A stretch of DNA of 64,000 nucleotides from Thermoplasmata archaeon (lineage in GTDB: Archaea > Thermoplasmatota > Thermoplasmata > Thermoplasmatales > Thermoplasmataceae). A program made the translations under genes and the position numbers. The stretch spans positions 1 to 64,000 of the forward strand of contig JAKAWY010000001.1 of assembly GCA_021816745.1 (NCBI GenBank), in the 5' to 3' direction. The notes under the pieces are model-generated. The model did no database searches, was not told the origin of the DNA, and saw nothing but the letters and a program-made list of their open reading frames with translations. Positions within the stretch are counted from its first letter, which is position 1; every line of letters begins with the position of its first letter. This document shows, piece after piece, positions 33,282-42,475 of the stretch.

Positions 33282-34208
33282 TCATGGTTGTGCTGAGAAA
33301 TAATTTGTATATCCATAATCCCAGAAATGCTTTCTTGGAATAATGGCACTTTGAGATGCATCCACTGACATTTTACATAAATAGTCATGGAAAAAGGAAT
33401 ATTCCTGCAAAAACTCACTTCCTCCCTTGAGGATTTTCATATAAATGGAATCAGTTATCTCAGTTGATCCGGATGATCCTTCTGTCGTTACACCGTATCG
33501 GTCTAGTATCCTGCACACTATTGACACATAGTGCCTTCCGGTGTCCATGCCATAGGTATGCTTAAGGAACAGGCAAATCACAAAGTCCCTGTCCTCAAGA
33601 TTCTCAGACATTGCTCTGGAGGTATCAGGATGCTGTGGAAAGAAATCAATAAACCCGCTTTTCAATAAGAAAGGAGACTCATGGAATAAAGCTTCCATTA
33701 CCGGAGGAGTGACACTGGATGACATAGACTGAGGTACAAGAAAGGCAACTGAAATAGGATTAATTCTTCGACCTTCACTGTCAATTTCACCGGAAGCAAT
33801 CCTTCTGGAACTTATTGGAAAAAGATCCTGGGCCAGTACCGTATCCACAAGCCTGATCTCTACTGGTTTGAGCCCTTTCTGGATTCTCTTTACATTTATA
33901 TCACGTACATTCTTTTCGGTTTCCCTGGAGGCCACTATCACTGCATAATCACTGTTATCAATGGCATCTCCCTGAGTGTTTCCCAGCTCCCTTACTTCGT
34001 AATCAGCATGGATGGAATCGAGATATTTGCTTATGGCCTTGTTCCTCTCTGAATAAACAGGCATTTTGTATCTCTTTGTCCTGGATGTGTACTGATCTGA
34101 TGTGAGACCCACCACGATCTTTAATCCAGTCTTATAAGCCTCATCCAGCAACTTCCTGTGACCAATGTGGAAGTATCCGAATGAACCGGCCACAATACAC
34201 AGTTTCAA
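33282..34208 (-). CDS. phosphopantetheine adenylyltransferase fused to a degenerate DUF84-like domain
   Basis: Residues 1-148 are an archaeal phosphopantetheine adenylyltransferase: AGSFGYFHIGHRKLLDEAY with the HIGH nucleotide site (14-17), TSRTKRYKMPVYSERNKAI, and ISSRRIASGEID (132-143). It makes dephospho-CoA. Residues about 150-308 follow with VSIVCRILDRYGVTTEGSSG, which resembles the central strands of DUF84 inosine/xanthosine triphosphatases; PPAT-DUF84 fusions are known in archaea. The DUF84 glycine-glutamate site (GIExG) seems replaced by ICLFLKHTYG, and the N-terminal NPxK motif is not seen. The second half is therefore probably not a phosphatase. It lies seven bases after the aminotransferase gene. 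Confidence 0.8.
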   Translation of the reverse strand: MKLCIVAGSFGYFHIGHRKLLDEAYKTGLKIVVGLTSDQYTSRTKRYKMPVYSERNKAISKYLDSIHADYEVRELGNTQGDAIDNSDYAVIVASRETEKNVRDINVKRIQKGLKPVEIRLVDTVLAQDLFPISSRRIASGEIDSEGRRINPISVAFLVPQSMSSSVTPPVMEALFHESPFLLKSGFIDFFPQHPDTSRAMSENLEDRDFVICLFLKHTYGMDTGRHYVSIVCRILDRYGVTTEGSSGSTEITDSIYMKILKGGSEFLQEYSFFHDYLCKMSVDASQSAIIPRKHFWDYGYTNYFSAQP

Positions 34209-34214
34209 GAAAAC

Positions 34215-35405
34215 TCATTCTCCGGTTATCTTCCCCAGCCTTCCGACTCCTTCCCTGATCTGATCAACAGATCCAAAGGTGAAATTCAGCCTCATGCTGG
34301 ATTTCTGGCCGCCATAAGTACTGAAGGCCTGCCCGCTGACATATGCAACACCGTTCTTGATGGCTTTCTCTTTCATCAGCTTGGTATCAGCACCGCTATT
34401 CAGTGTAAGCCATGAGAACATTCCACCGTCAGGTTCAGACCATACTCCCCTGCCCTGGAAGTTTTCCCTGAGAGATTCCACCATGGCATCCCTCTTTTTA
34501 GTGTATATTCTTATATTTTCCTGAATCTGCTTGTAGATTATTCCCCTCTTGATGTATTCATATGCGACAAACTGTGAAAATGAATTTGTAGCAAGATCAA
34601 GGGCCTGTTTTATCAGGTTGAATTTTTCCATTACTTCCACAGGGGCCACCGTATATCCCAGTCTAAGCCCGGGCGTCATCACCTTGGAAAAAGTACCAAG
34701 ATAGATCACATTCTCTCCCCCTTTCATAGATCTCATGGTTTTGACTTCCTTCCCATAATACCTGAGTTTTCCGTAGGGATTGTCTTCCACCACTGGTATC
34801 CCATGGCTCTCTGCAATTTCCAGTAGATGCTTTCTTCTTTCTTCACCCATGGTATATCCTGTGGGATTCTGGAATGTTGGAATTGTATAGATAAATCTTG
34901 GAGTTCTTCCCTCTGATTCCAGTTTTTTGATTAGTGGTTCCAGTTTCTCCACAATCATTCCATGGGAATCCATTTCAACCCCTTCCATTCTTAGCCTGTT
35001 GCCTGAAAAAGCAGATATGGCGCCAACATAGGTGGGTTCCTCCGTAATAATGGTATCTCCGGGGTTTGCAAGTACAGTGGCCAGTTCATAAAGTCCCTGC
35101 TGTGAACCAGAGTTCACTATGATCTGTGAAATATCAGGAGTGAATCCTTCAGTTTTTCCCAGCATTTCTGAAATAGCCTTAATTGCATAACTGATTCCCA
35201 GTGTATTCCCATATTGCATTGCCTGGTCACCATAATTTTCCATGACATAGACCATGATATCTGTCAGTTCTTTCTTTGGAAAGGATTCCGGCCCTGGCAT
35301 TCCACCGCCCAGAGATATCATCCCTGGAGTTGTGGCAATTTTGTTCATTTCCCTGATTTCTGACGGTTTCATTCCCAATACTGTATCGGAAAACCTGAAT
35401 GGCAT
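34215..35405 (-). CDS. PLP-dependent aminotransferase, class I/II (2-aminoadipate/aromatic type)
   Basis: This 396-residue fold-type I aminotransferase shows ISLGGGMPGPESFP, the MocR/LysN-like AGSQQGL equivalent NSGSQQGLYELA, VVEDNPYGKLRYYG with the PLP-binding aspartate and tyrosine, and the Schiff-base lysine in YLGTFSKVMTPGLRLGY. The subgroup includes 2-aminoadipate, kynurenine and aromatic amino-acid aminotransferases. The substrate is not decidable by eye. It is the first gene of a two-gene unit with PPAT. Confidence 0.9.
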   Translation of the reverse strand: MPFRFSDTVLGMKPSEIREMNKIATTPGMISLGGGMPGPESFPKKELTDIMVYVMENYGDQAMQYGNTLGISYAIKAISEMLGKTEGFTPDISQIIVNSGSQQGLYELATVLANPGDTIITEEPTYVGAISAFSGNRLRMEGVEMDSHGMIVEKLEPLIKKLESEGRTPRFIYTIPTFQNPTGYTMGEERRKHLLEIAESHGIPVVEDNPYGKLRYYGKEVKTMRSMKGGENVIYLGTFSKVMTPGLRLGYTVAPVEVMEKFNLIKQALDLATNSFSQFVAYEYIKRGIIYKQIQENIRIYTKKRDAMVESLRENFQGRGVWSEPDGGMFSWLTLNSGADTKLMKEKAIKNGVAYVSGQAFSTYGGQKSSMRLNFTFGSVDQIREGVGRLGKITGE

Positions 35406-35755
35406 AAACCCAATATCTCAAGGCAAGCAATAAAGTTATGTCACATCCAATGACATTTTAAGTGACCAGATAATCAACCGATGGTGTAGTTTTAAACAGT
35501 CTTCCCACAAAACTGTTTGTATTTTCACAAAAATTTCTCATTTTTAACAAACCTGGCTCAAATTTTCTATGATGTTTCGGGATAAATGTATATTCTATTT
35601 TCCCCAACCACGGGAAATGCTAAGTTTTACAACGCTTTGGCAGCAATGGAACAGGGCATGTATGGAATTATTTCAACATAAGAATGAATAGATTGTTTTC
35701 TATTCAAAGTGGTTCATAACAAAAACAATTATAATTAAGGAAAAAATGGAGCCCC
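35406..35755. other. divergent intergenic region
   Basis: About 350 bp separate the aminotransferase and the GTPase gene, which diverge. The DNA is AT-rich with several T- and A-runs. TAATTAAGG just before 35750 and ATAAAGTTATG near 35430 are possible promoter elements. No coding fragment, tRNA or repeat was recognised. Confidence 0.4.
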
Positions 35756-36271
35756 ATGATGAGCCGGCGCATTTGGAAGTTAAGCCTTATAGGGGCACCA
35801 GGAACCGGCAAAAGCTCTATCATCTCAAGAATTGTTTATGATACGGATGCTGCTGGCACCACTGCAAGAGGGCTTCTGACAAAGAAAATAAAAGTGAAGA
35901 AGGGTGGCCATAACCTTGATTTTGAGTTTATTTTCCAGGAAATAGATGGCCTTGAAGGGGATGCAAAACAGATTGCAGGTTCCAGTGGCATTGTTCTCAT
36001 ATTTGATGTAACCCAGCCCATGGATGGAGCGGAAGTTAACCGATTTGCTAAATTCCTTGGAGGGTTGGAGAAAAAACCCATGATTTTCCTTGCTGCAAAC
36101 AAGATAGACAGGAAATATGAGGCTGTGACATGGCAGGAGGACCTGGAACCCATTGCATCATCGCTGGATGCACCCTTGTACATGATTTCTTCCAGGCAGT
36201 CAGACACTGTGTCTGAAATGATAACTGACATTGCCATCAGGCTCTTGGAAAGGAAAAATGAAAAACGATGA
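35756..36271 (+). CDS. Ras-like small GTPase-domain protein with altered G3
   Basis: This 171-residue protein has a P-loop GAPGTGKS (13-20), a possible switch I threonine in AGTTARG, EIDGLEG (62-68) in place of the DTAGQE-type G3 motif, NKID (115-118) as G4, and ISSRQS near 144-149 as G5. Archaeal Ras-like GTPases act in signalling or trafficking-like roles that are mostly unknown. In G3 the first aspartate is glutamate, and the residue aligned with the catalytic glutamine is leucine, which in Ras would block hydrolysis. The gene overlaps the tRNA-splicing endonuclease by 14 bp, so they are co-expressed. Confidence 0.75.
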   Translation: MMSRRIWKLSLIGAPGTGKSSIISRIVYDTDAAGTTARGLLTKKIKVKKGGHNLDFEFIFQEIDGLEGDAKQIAGSSGIVLIFDVTQPMDGAEVNRFAKFLGGLEKKPMIFLAANKIDRKYEAVTWQEDLEPIASSLDAPLYMISSRQSDTVSEMITDIAIRLLERKNEKR

Positions 36272-37181
36272 AGAGGGACACAGAGTTATCCTAGAAGATT
36301 CGTTCTACCCGGTGATGGAGGGTAAAAGCGCTACTTATCTCCATAACAGATACCTCATGGGTAAAGTTGAAGGAAAATCACTTTTTGTAAACAAATTTGA
36401 ACTGTTTTTTCTTGCCATAAAAAAAAGGATATCGATGGAAAATGGTGAATCTCCACCTGAAAGGGAACTTTTCATTAAACTGTTCGAAGAAAAAGACATC
36501 CCCATGCTGAAGGTTTTTATTGATCTGAAAAACAGCGGTGGGAGAGTATCCATAAAGGGTGATTCCCTGATCCTTGTGGGAAAGAATGAAGCCAGATCAA
36601 AGAGAAGGATAATTTATCCCATGCGTGAAAACCAGGAAATATCCTTCGACCATCTGTCAAAACTCGATGGTTCAATCATTGCCTCAGTGGATGATGATGG
36701 TGATATTACCTATTACTCAGTTGAACATGCCTCACTTAAAGGGGAGAACAGGGGACTGACAGACAGGCCCCCCATAGACAGGATTGGAAACAGGGGCATA
36801 GCCAGTTCAAAGGATTTACCCCCATGGATTGGTGATTCCATGGGTGATGTGACTGTGCTCTCAGAACAGGAAATGCCGTTTCTCAATGACAAACCACCTG
36901 AAGACGATATTGCTGCAGTTTACATGCACCTGCTGGAAAATGGCTTCATTGTAAGAACCGGATTCAAATATGGCTGCAATTTCAGGGCCTATGGTGGGCC
37001 TATGGAACAACATGCACAGTTCCTGGTTCATGTTATGAGAAAAACTGTGCAGTGGTACGAAATAAGCAGGGCTGTCAGGGTAGCTGCATCAGTGAAAAAA
37101 AGAATGATTTTTGCGTCCCCATGGGAAGATACCGTGGGGACAATTGAAGTCACAAGACTTAAAAATGTAAGGGATTTCTAA
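36258..37181 (+). CDS. endA: tRNA-splicing endonuclease (two-unit homodimer type)
   Basis: From ATG 36258 the product has 307 residues, the size of archaeal EndA with a degenerate N-terminal repeat and a catalytic C-terminal repeat. The C-terminal unit contains GFIVRTGFKYGCNFRAYGG (catalytic tyrosine), EQHAQFLVHVM (histidine) and AASVKKRMIFA (lysine), the classic triad. It cuts introns at the bulge-helix-bulge of precursor tRNA. The open frame begins 27 bp earlier at GTG/ATG alternatives inside the GTPase gene. The tRNA-Glu in this window has no intron. Confidence 0.9.
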   Translation: MKNDEEGHRVILEDSFYPVMEGKSATYLHNRYLMGKVEGKSLFVNKFELFFLAIKKRISMENGESPPERELFIKLFEEKDIPMLKVFIDLKNSGGRVSIKGDSLILVGKNEARSKRRIIYPMRENQEISFDHLSKLDGSIIASVDDDGDITYYSVEHASLKGENRGLTDRPPIDRIGNRGIASSKDLPPWIGDSMGDVTVLSEQEMPFLNDKPPEDDIAAVYMHLLENGFIVRTGFKYGCNFRAYGGPMEQHAQFLVHVMRKTVQWYEISRAVRVAASVKKRMIFASPWEDTVGTIEVTRLKNVRDF

Positions 37182-37802
37182 TCAGATTTGTGATTCGAAA
37201 TCGTCCACGGTATATTTGAAGTCTGCATAGCTTCCAATGGTACCCCTGTGCAGAGAGATTTCCCTTGCCAGAAGCCAGTATACCAGTGCCAGTGATCTCC
37301 TTCCCTTGTTATTGCTGGGTATCACAACATCCACAAAGTCAGTCTTGTTGTTTGCATCACAGAAAGCTATGATGGGGACACCCACATCCTTTGCTTCCTT
37401 CATGACCTGTGTATCGGCCAGAGGGTCTGTGACAATTATTGCCTTTGATTCTGTATATGATGGCAACTGATAATTTGTTAAGGTTCCGGGGATAAATCTT
37501 CCCACGATGGATTTTGCTCCAACGATCTCTGCGAACTTGGTAACAGGCCTGAGAGCATACTGTCTCTGGGCAACCACAAGAATCTGATCTGGTGGGATCC
37601 TGGCGAGCATCTTTCCTGCTGTTCTTATCAACTTGTCTGTTATGTTGACATCCAGAAGGTAAAGCCCGTCATTCCTGATCTTGAAAATGTACTTCACCAT
37701 ATCCCTGGTTTTCACCTGGGTTCCAATGTGTACTCCTGATTTTTGATATTCTTCCTCTGATATAAGCAACTCGTTTTCCATTTGGTTCATCTCACTTGTC
37801 AT
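37182..37802 (-). CDS. rps2: 30S ribosomal protein S2
   Basis: This 206-residue protein shows HIGTQVKTRDMVKYIFKIRNDG, DVNITDKLIRTAGKML, RFIPGTLTNYQLPSY, and DPLADTQVMKEAKDVGVPIIAFCDANN, all S2 signatures. The start could be M1, M5 or M8. It stands alone, convergent with endA, without the usual rpo/enolase neighbours seen in many Euryarchaeota. Confidence 0.96.
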   Translation of the reverse strand: MTSEMNQMENELLISEEEYQKSGVHIGTQVKTRDMVKYIFKIRNDGLYLLDVNITDKLIRTAGKMLARIPPDQILVVAQRQYALRPVTKFAEIVGAKSIVGRFIPGTLTNYQLPSYTESKAIIVTDPLADTQVMKEAKDVGVPIIAFCDANNKTDFVDVVIPSNNKGRRSLALVYWLLAREISLHRGTIGSYADFKYTVDDFESQI

Positions 37803-38044
37803 GAAAGGTTTGGGTTTATTCTTTTAACATATATATTGATTTCACTTATTCTCTGCTGTCAAAATTTGTACAAAAATTTTGCACCTATCGAAAAATTGCA
37901 TCCCTATGATGATCAGAGACCCCTTTTAGAATTGAGCATATTTTATTAATCTGGATATTTACTTGATCTCTCCTGACATTTTTCTCAACTCCTGATAATT
38001 TTCCCTTATTATTATGGTAATAAATTATAAAAAATAGAGATTTA

Positions 38045-38911
38045 TTATTTTATATTAAAGATCGCAAAAATACTAGAACAATAATAAAGCGAAATATTAA
38101 CCGATGAAGTTCTGGAGTGACCAAATAAAGTTATCAGGTAACTATTTCCCGAACTGAATTGATTTGAATTGGATACAAGGGTTGCAATGGATGCATTGGA
38201 AGATGTGTTTCTTATATTTCCGTTAAGATACCCTTTATAGTTATATGTACCAGTTGAGTTTGTAATATTAAATATAATACCAATTAAAGAATTTGGAACA
38301 GACTTTGAAGTGGATGATATATTGAGATAGACACTTGTGTTATATCCAGAGATGTTATTTCCTGATGAAAAAAGACAAGAATATTCAAGAATGGAAAAGT
38401 CTTGAACGCAAGGTGAACTATAGTATATCTTACCTGAATTGTATACCGTATTTCCAGAATAATAAGCTATTAAGGATATGGTTATGGGCGCATAACTTCC
38501 ATAAATTTGGATTGTATACTTGGAATTTACAGAAAAATTATTCGATGAAGAAGTTACAGTGGAATTGTATGGAGACAGTGACTTTTCTCCAAGGTTGCCC
38601 TGATAGACAAAACTTCCTGAAGCATTGAAAACTAACAATGATATGCCAATTTTAGAATTATTGACTGATTTCAAAGTAAAGTTGGTTATGTCAAAACAGA
38701 CGGTGGTGTTAAAGCCTCCAAAAGCGCCACCTGTTGATGTTAAATTAGTGCAGGCGGAAACTTTCTCTGCGGGAGTGGATGAAAAAAACGGAATTTGCAC
38801 ACCTTGTGTTATTAATATTGAAAATGTTGACACTGCCACAATAGCAACAATGATAGAGACACCCAGTGTCCTTGAAATTGCACGGTCCCCTTTTGTAACA
38901 ATTTTTCTCAT
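38045..38911 (-). CDS. pilin-like surface protein with two tandem domains
   Basis: The 288-residue product starts with the archaeal type IV pilin-like signal KGDRAISRTLGVSIIVAIVA (positively charged, then a hydrophobic helix to residue 35). Two similar domains follow, from about C54 to 150 and from about C179 to 278. Both run through C..., G(F/Y)NT(T/S)V, KSV(N/P)NS(K/L)IGI and NST/NAS, and end in NIS/TIS-LxxYYS. Each is rich in S, N and T with many N-x-S/T sites. A subunit of a surface filament or an adhesin is likely. Weak Shine-Dalgarno CAGGTAA precedes the ATG. It is isolated, with no pilus assembly genes nearby. Confidence 0.65.
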   Translation of the reverse strand: MRKIVTKGDRAISRTLGVSIIVAIVAVSTFSILITQGVQIPFFSSTPAEKVSACTNLTSTGGAFGGFNTTVCFDITNFTLKSVNNSKIGISLLVFNASGSFVYQGNLGEKSLSPYNSTVTSSSNNFSVNSKYTIQIYGSYAPITISLIAYYSGNTVYNSGKIYYSSPCVQDFSILEYSCLFSSGNNISGYNTSVYLNISSTSKSVPNSLIGIIFNITNSTGTYNYKGYLNGNIRNTSSNASIATLVSNSNQFSSGNSYLITLFGHSRTSSVNISLYYCSSIFAIFNIK

Positions 38912-39167
38912 TTACCTGATGATAATTAAATTGTACATAAATATATTCCTTGACCAATCTATTGAAGGCAACTAGTATATTGAATAAACACAAGTAATTT
39001 TTATGTTTTCCATTTCTCTCAATGCTAATTTTTATTACCAAAAGGATGTTTTGTATTAGTTCGTATATTAACCCAATTACTAACCCATGTTTGAAAGAAA
39101 GTGTACAATTACAGTTTATTGTTCAGATCAATTTAAAAAATTTAATTTGAACTTTGGATAACTATTA

Positions 39168-39467
39168 TCATTCATCTCTAAATTTTTTACATAACTGATC
39201 CATTTTTTTCCTGTCATCTGTTCCATTTATCCAAGGTTTAGCCACTTCCGGATCCCCATTCCATGTTTCACAGGCATTAAAAAGCATTACATCTTTGGAA
39301 TATTCCTTACCCCTTACTACCAAAGGATATTCTTCATCCTTGAAATGAAGAAGAGCTTCCCAAATGGTAAATGCTTGACCTTCAGAATTATTCAATAACA
39401 ATTCCCCTCTCCCGACCAAGAATCTGAAAACCGGGTCTTCCCACGAAGGTATTACTCCTTTTACCAT
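39168..39467 (-). CDS. hypothetical protein, 99 residues
   Basis: This soluble protein contains SWEDPVFRFLVGRGELLLNN, FTIWEALLHFKDEEYPLVVR and a C-terminal charged helix (DDRKKMDQLCKKFRDE). Two tryptophans lie at NACETWNGDPE and AKPWINGTDD. I recognise no family. It is flanked by AT-rich spacers of 110-250 bp and transcribed alone. Codon pattern is protein-like, and no longer overlapping frame competes, so it is likely real. The role is unknown. Confidence 0.6.
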   Translation of the reverse strand: MVKGVIPSWEDPVFRFLVGRGELLLNNSEGQAFTIWEALLHFKDEEYPLVVRGKEYSKDVMLFNACETWNGDPEVAKPWINGTDDRKKMDQLCKKFRDE

Positions 39468-39578
39468 AACAATCTCATAATTACTTATTTTCGTTATATA
39501 AATTTTTGTAAAAGTAGCTTATTCCATTGAGCTTTAAATCTGATTCTCATAAAATATTGGATAACCAGGAGTGACTTT

Positions 39579-40508
39579 TCATTCCCACTCTATGGTTCCC
39601 GGTGGTTTGTTTGTAACGTCATAGACAACCCTGTTCACTTCAGGCAACTCGTTTGTTATCCTTGTAGAAATCTCTTCCAGAAGATCCCAGTCCGGCCTTG
39701 AAAAGTTTGCAGACATGGCATCTGAAGTGTCAACGCATCTTATGGCTATGGTGGCCCCATAGGATCTCTTGTCGCCATGAACTCCGGTGGTTTTGATGGG
39801 CAGGTATATTGCGAAAAACTGCCATGGCCTCTTTTCCCGATCCATGGAAGATTCTATGGTTTTCTCAACAATTTCAGTGGCACTCTTCAGAATTTCAAGC
39901 CTTTCCCTGGTAACTTCCCCCAGGATTCTCACTGCAAGCCCCGGTCCTGGAAATGGCTGAAGATATGGATCCAGCCCCACTTCTGCGCTAAGCTGCCTCA
40001 CTTCATCCTTGTACAGATCCCTCAGGGGTTCCACAAGTTTCAGGTTCATATTCTCCGGGAGGCCCCCGACGTTATGATGGGATTTGATGACGTCCCTGTT
40101 CTTTCCTCCGCTCTCAATCCAGTCAGGTGCTATGGTTCCCTGAAGCAGGAATTCTGCCTTGGATTCAATGGCTTCCTTTTCGAATATCCTGATGAAGGTT
40201 TCACCAATGATCTTCCTTTTTGTTTCGGGATCTGTGACATTCTCAAGATTTTTAATAAAAGTTTCAGAGGCATCGATAATCTTCCCTTTGATGCCGAATT
40301 TGTTGAACATTTCCCGAACCCGTTCCCTTTCACCTTTTCTGATCAGGCCCGTGTCGATAAAAATTGTGTGGATTTTGTCCCCGGCAATTCTGTTGCTCAT
40401 TACAGCAAGTACAGAACTGTCTGTTCCTCCGGAACAGGCCAGTATAGCCTTTCCCTTCAGTCCACGCTTTATGTTCTCAATTATTTCCTCATAAAGTTTT
40501 GATGCCAT
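39579..40508 (-). CDS. guaAb: GMP synthase subunit B (ATP-pyrophosphatase)
   Basis: This 309-residue protein is the ATP-PPase half of GMP synthase, which is split in archaea. The PP-loop is SGGTDSS (26-32), with T where many have [59 protein letters not shown] and the terminal PPGTIEWE are signatures. It adenylates XMP, and ammonia comes from the separate GuaAa glutaminase, not in the window. It is third in a unit with a RAM-domain gene and a membrane protein. Confidence 0.95.
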   Translation of the reverse strand: MASKLYEEIIENIKRGLKGKAILACSGGTDSSVLAVMSNRIAGDKIHTIFIDTGLIRKGERERVREMFNKFGIKGKIIDASETFIKNLENVTDPETKRKIIGETFIRIFEKEAIESKAEFLLQGTIAPDWIESGGKNRDVIKSHHNVGGLPENMNLKLVEPLRDLYKDEVRQLSAEVGLDPYLQPFPGPGLAVRILGEVTRERLEILKSATEIVEKTIESSMDREKRPWQFFAIYLPIKTTGVHGDKRSYGATIAIRCVDTSDAMSANFSRPDWDLLEEISTRITNELPEVNRVVYDVTNKPPGTIEWE

Positions 40509-40512
40509 AGAT

Positions 40513-40836
40513 TCAGGTTTTCATTATGGCTCCGAGGAATATAAGCAATCCTATGGCCAGCCCGATAATGGCTGCTATAAGGTAAAACAGTGCTCCAACT
40601 ATAACCTCTTCTATCAGGCTTACATGGAAATTAAAATCAGCCAGGTAATATGTCAGGAATCCCAGGATAACGGCAGCAACTATTAAAACCACACCAACTC
40701 CCCTGGCCTTGTTCTTGCCAAAGTAGGCGGTGAGTATTCCAAAAACCAGCAGTGAAAGTGCAATTATACCCATGATGGTCAGGAAAAATATGTCCAGGTT
40801 CCATCCGGGGTACCAAGGTACAGTTACGTTAGACAT
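40513..40836 (-). CDS. three-helix membrane protein, unknown
   Basis: This 107-residue protein has three hydrophobic segments: [43 protein letters not shown] and [20 protein letters not shown], extending to LLIFLGAIM. The start [12 protein letters not shown] places an aromatic-rich N terminus outside or at the interface. No family is recognised. It lies four bases before guaAb and six after the RAM-domain gene, so it is in one transcript with both; a functional connection is not obvious. Confidence 0.75.
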   Translation of the reverse strand: MSNVTVPWYPGWNLDIFFLTIMGIIALSLLVFGILTAYFGKNKARGVGVVLIVAAVILGFLTYYLADFNFHVSLIEEVIVGALFYLIAAIIGLAIGLLIFLGAIMKT

Positions 40837-40842
40837 GTTATA

Positions 40843-41091
40843 TCACAACTTAGTGGCAGTTAGTGTCTTTGTATCAATTACGCCGTCTATCTTCCTGATC
40901 TGATCCACCACGATCTTTCCAAGTTCGCTGAAATCCCCTGCATCAATTTTCACGATCAGGTCATATTCTCCGAACAATGGGTGGATTTCCACGACATAAT
41001 TTATTTTGGAAATCTTGTTGTAGACCTCAGTTTCTTTTCCTGGTACAGTTCCAACGAGAACGAATGCTACAGACATAACTTCACCAATCAC
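40843..41091 (-). CDS. Lrp/AsnC-type ligand-binding (RAM) domain protein
   Basis: The protein is a stand-alone RAM domain without a DNA-binding part: AFVLVGTVPGKETEVYNKI, VVEIHPLFGEYDLIVKIDAG, and the closing VIDTKTLTA. These domains form beta-sandwich dimers that bind amino acids and modulate full-length Lrp regulators by hetero-assembly. The better start is M6 (MSVAFVLVG, 41076), giving 77 residues. It heads a unit with a membrane protein and guaAb. An Lrp-like two-HTH protein is encoded at 62.3 kb, but any interaction is speculation. Confidence 0.9.
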   Translation of the reverse strand: MIGEVMSVAFVLVGTVPGKETEVYNKISKINYVVEIHPLFGEYDLIVKIDAGDFSELGKIVVDQIRKIDGVIDTKTLTATKL

Positions 41092-41157
41092 GCATAGATT
41101 ATTTATTTATAAATTTTTCATTGCCGTTAAACTATTAAAATATTAGAAAAATAAAAA

Positions 41158-42423
41158 TCAATGGATCTCATCCATCCTCTTCTCCTCCTGATTTCCACTG
41201 GATAAATCCCTAACAGTTACCTTTCCGGTTTCCATTTCCTTGGGCCCTACAATTATAGCATGGGTATAGAGTCCCGATGAGGCACTTTTAAGTGAATTGG
41301 ACAGACTCTTTACATTGTTCATCGTAGAACAGTCCACTCCTGATTTTCTCAGGGATCCTGCAAGCTCCAGTGCATATTTCCTGGTTTCTTCCTTCATCGG
41401 GATAATCAGGTACCTGGATCTTTCCCTGGGAATAACCCAGAGTTCTTTTTCCCTGAGCAGGTTTTCCAGGACAGCGTCACCCATTCCGAATCCCACTGCA
41501 GCCATATCCTGGCCGGAAATCAGTCCTGTGAGATTGTCGTACCTGCCTCCTCCAAAAATAGACCTGTACTTGCCATTGATGTCGAATCCTTCGAACACGA
41601 TCCCTGTGTAGTAAGTCAATCCCCTGACGGTTGCAGGATCGAACACCAGGTTGCTGTACCCCCATGATTCCAGTATTCGGATGGTTTCATCGATTCCCTT
41701 TACCAGTTCTGACAGATCAAGTGAAGGGAAGTGTTTGTGTATGGTTTTGGCAATTTCACTGGCCTTGGACTTATCCGATAGAAATTCTATGAGCAAACCT
41801 GCATTTTTGGATGATCCAAGGTTTTGCGTGAGTTCTTCCAACATATTTTCCCTGGTCTCTTTCCTGTACCTGTCAATTATATTCAGGCCTGCAACAAGAT
41901 CCTTTGTCCCAAGCATATTCATGATTTTCTCCATGATCTGTCTGTGATTTATCCTGACTTCAAAAGAGCCTTTGAGGCCCAGGCTTTCCAGTGTTTCACA
42001 TGCCAGCCCGATTATTTCAGCATCTGCTTCAGGTGAACTGTCCCCGAATATATCCGCATTGAACTGGGAATGTTCCCTTGTTCTTCCGGATTGTGGCTCC
42101 TCATATCTCCATAGCTTTGGAATGCTGTACCATTTCACCGGCCTAGGAAGATCTTTTCTTGAACCCATGAGCCTTACTGTGGAAGGTGTTGCCTCTGGAA
42201 TCAATGTCACCTCCCTTTTACCTTTATCGGTAAAGCTGTATGTCTGGGAAAGCAATTCATCCCCTGACTTGGTCCTGAACAGATCAAGAAGTTCTAGGCT
42301 CGGGTAATCAATTGGAAGGAACCCGAAAAGGCGTGCACATTTCCTCATGGTGCCGAACAGATTTTCCCTGACCAGCATATCCTCTGGATAGAAATCCCTG
42401 AAACCTTTTATTTTCTCAATCAA
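41158..42423 (-). CDS. hisS: histidyl-tRNA synthetase
   Basis: The conserved start is TTG at 42423 (LIEKIKGFRDFYPEDMLVRE), giving 421 residues, the normal class II HisRS length. Motif 2 is WRYEEPQSGRTREHSQFNADI-like KLWRYEEPQSGRTREHSQFN, the histidine-A loop is GLTYYTGIVFEG, and motif 3 is AAVGFGMGDAVLE. The C-terminal anticodon-binding domain starts near RSRYLIIP. The open frame continues upstream to 42735 but only as an antisense image of the divergent fur gene. No Shine-Dalgarno is seen, so a leaderless mRNA starting near TTG is likely. Confidence 0.93.
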   Translation of the reverse strand: MIEKIKGFRDFYPEDMLVRENLFGTMRKCARLFGFLPIDYPSLELLDLFRTKSGDELLSQTYSFTDKGKREVTLIPEATPSTVRLMGSRKDLPRPVKWYSIPKLWRYEEPQSGRTREHSQFNADIFGDSSPEADAEIIGLACETLESLGLKGSFEVRINHRQIMEKIMNMLGTKDLVAGLNIIDRYRKETRENMLEELTQNLGSSKNAGLLIEFLSDKSKASEIAKTIHKHFPSLDLSELVKGIDETIRILESWGYSNLVFDPATVRGLTYYTGIVFEGFDINGKYRSIFGGGRYDNLTGLISGQDMAAVGFGMGDAVLENLLREKELWVIPRERSRYLIIPMKEETRKYALELAGSLRKSGVDCSTMNNVKSLSNSLKSASSGLYTHAIIVGPKEMETGKVTVRDLSSGNQEEKRMDEIH

Positions 42424-42475
42424 ATTTGCACCTATTAATGGGAAACACTTAATAATAATTAAAATATGGCTATTC

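Noticed and set aside
35406-35755. Possible small RNA in the aminotransferase-GTPase spacer
   Set aside because: Some A/T runs and weak hairpins exist, but no stable structure or promoter-terminator pair stands out.
39777-40502. 241-codon plus-strand frame across guaAb
   Set aside because: Antisense to the intact GMP synthase subunit; no motif was found in it.
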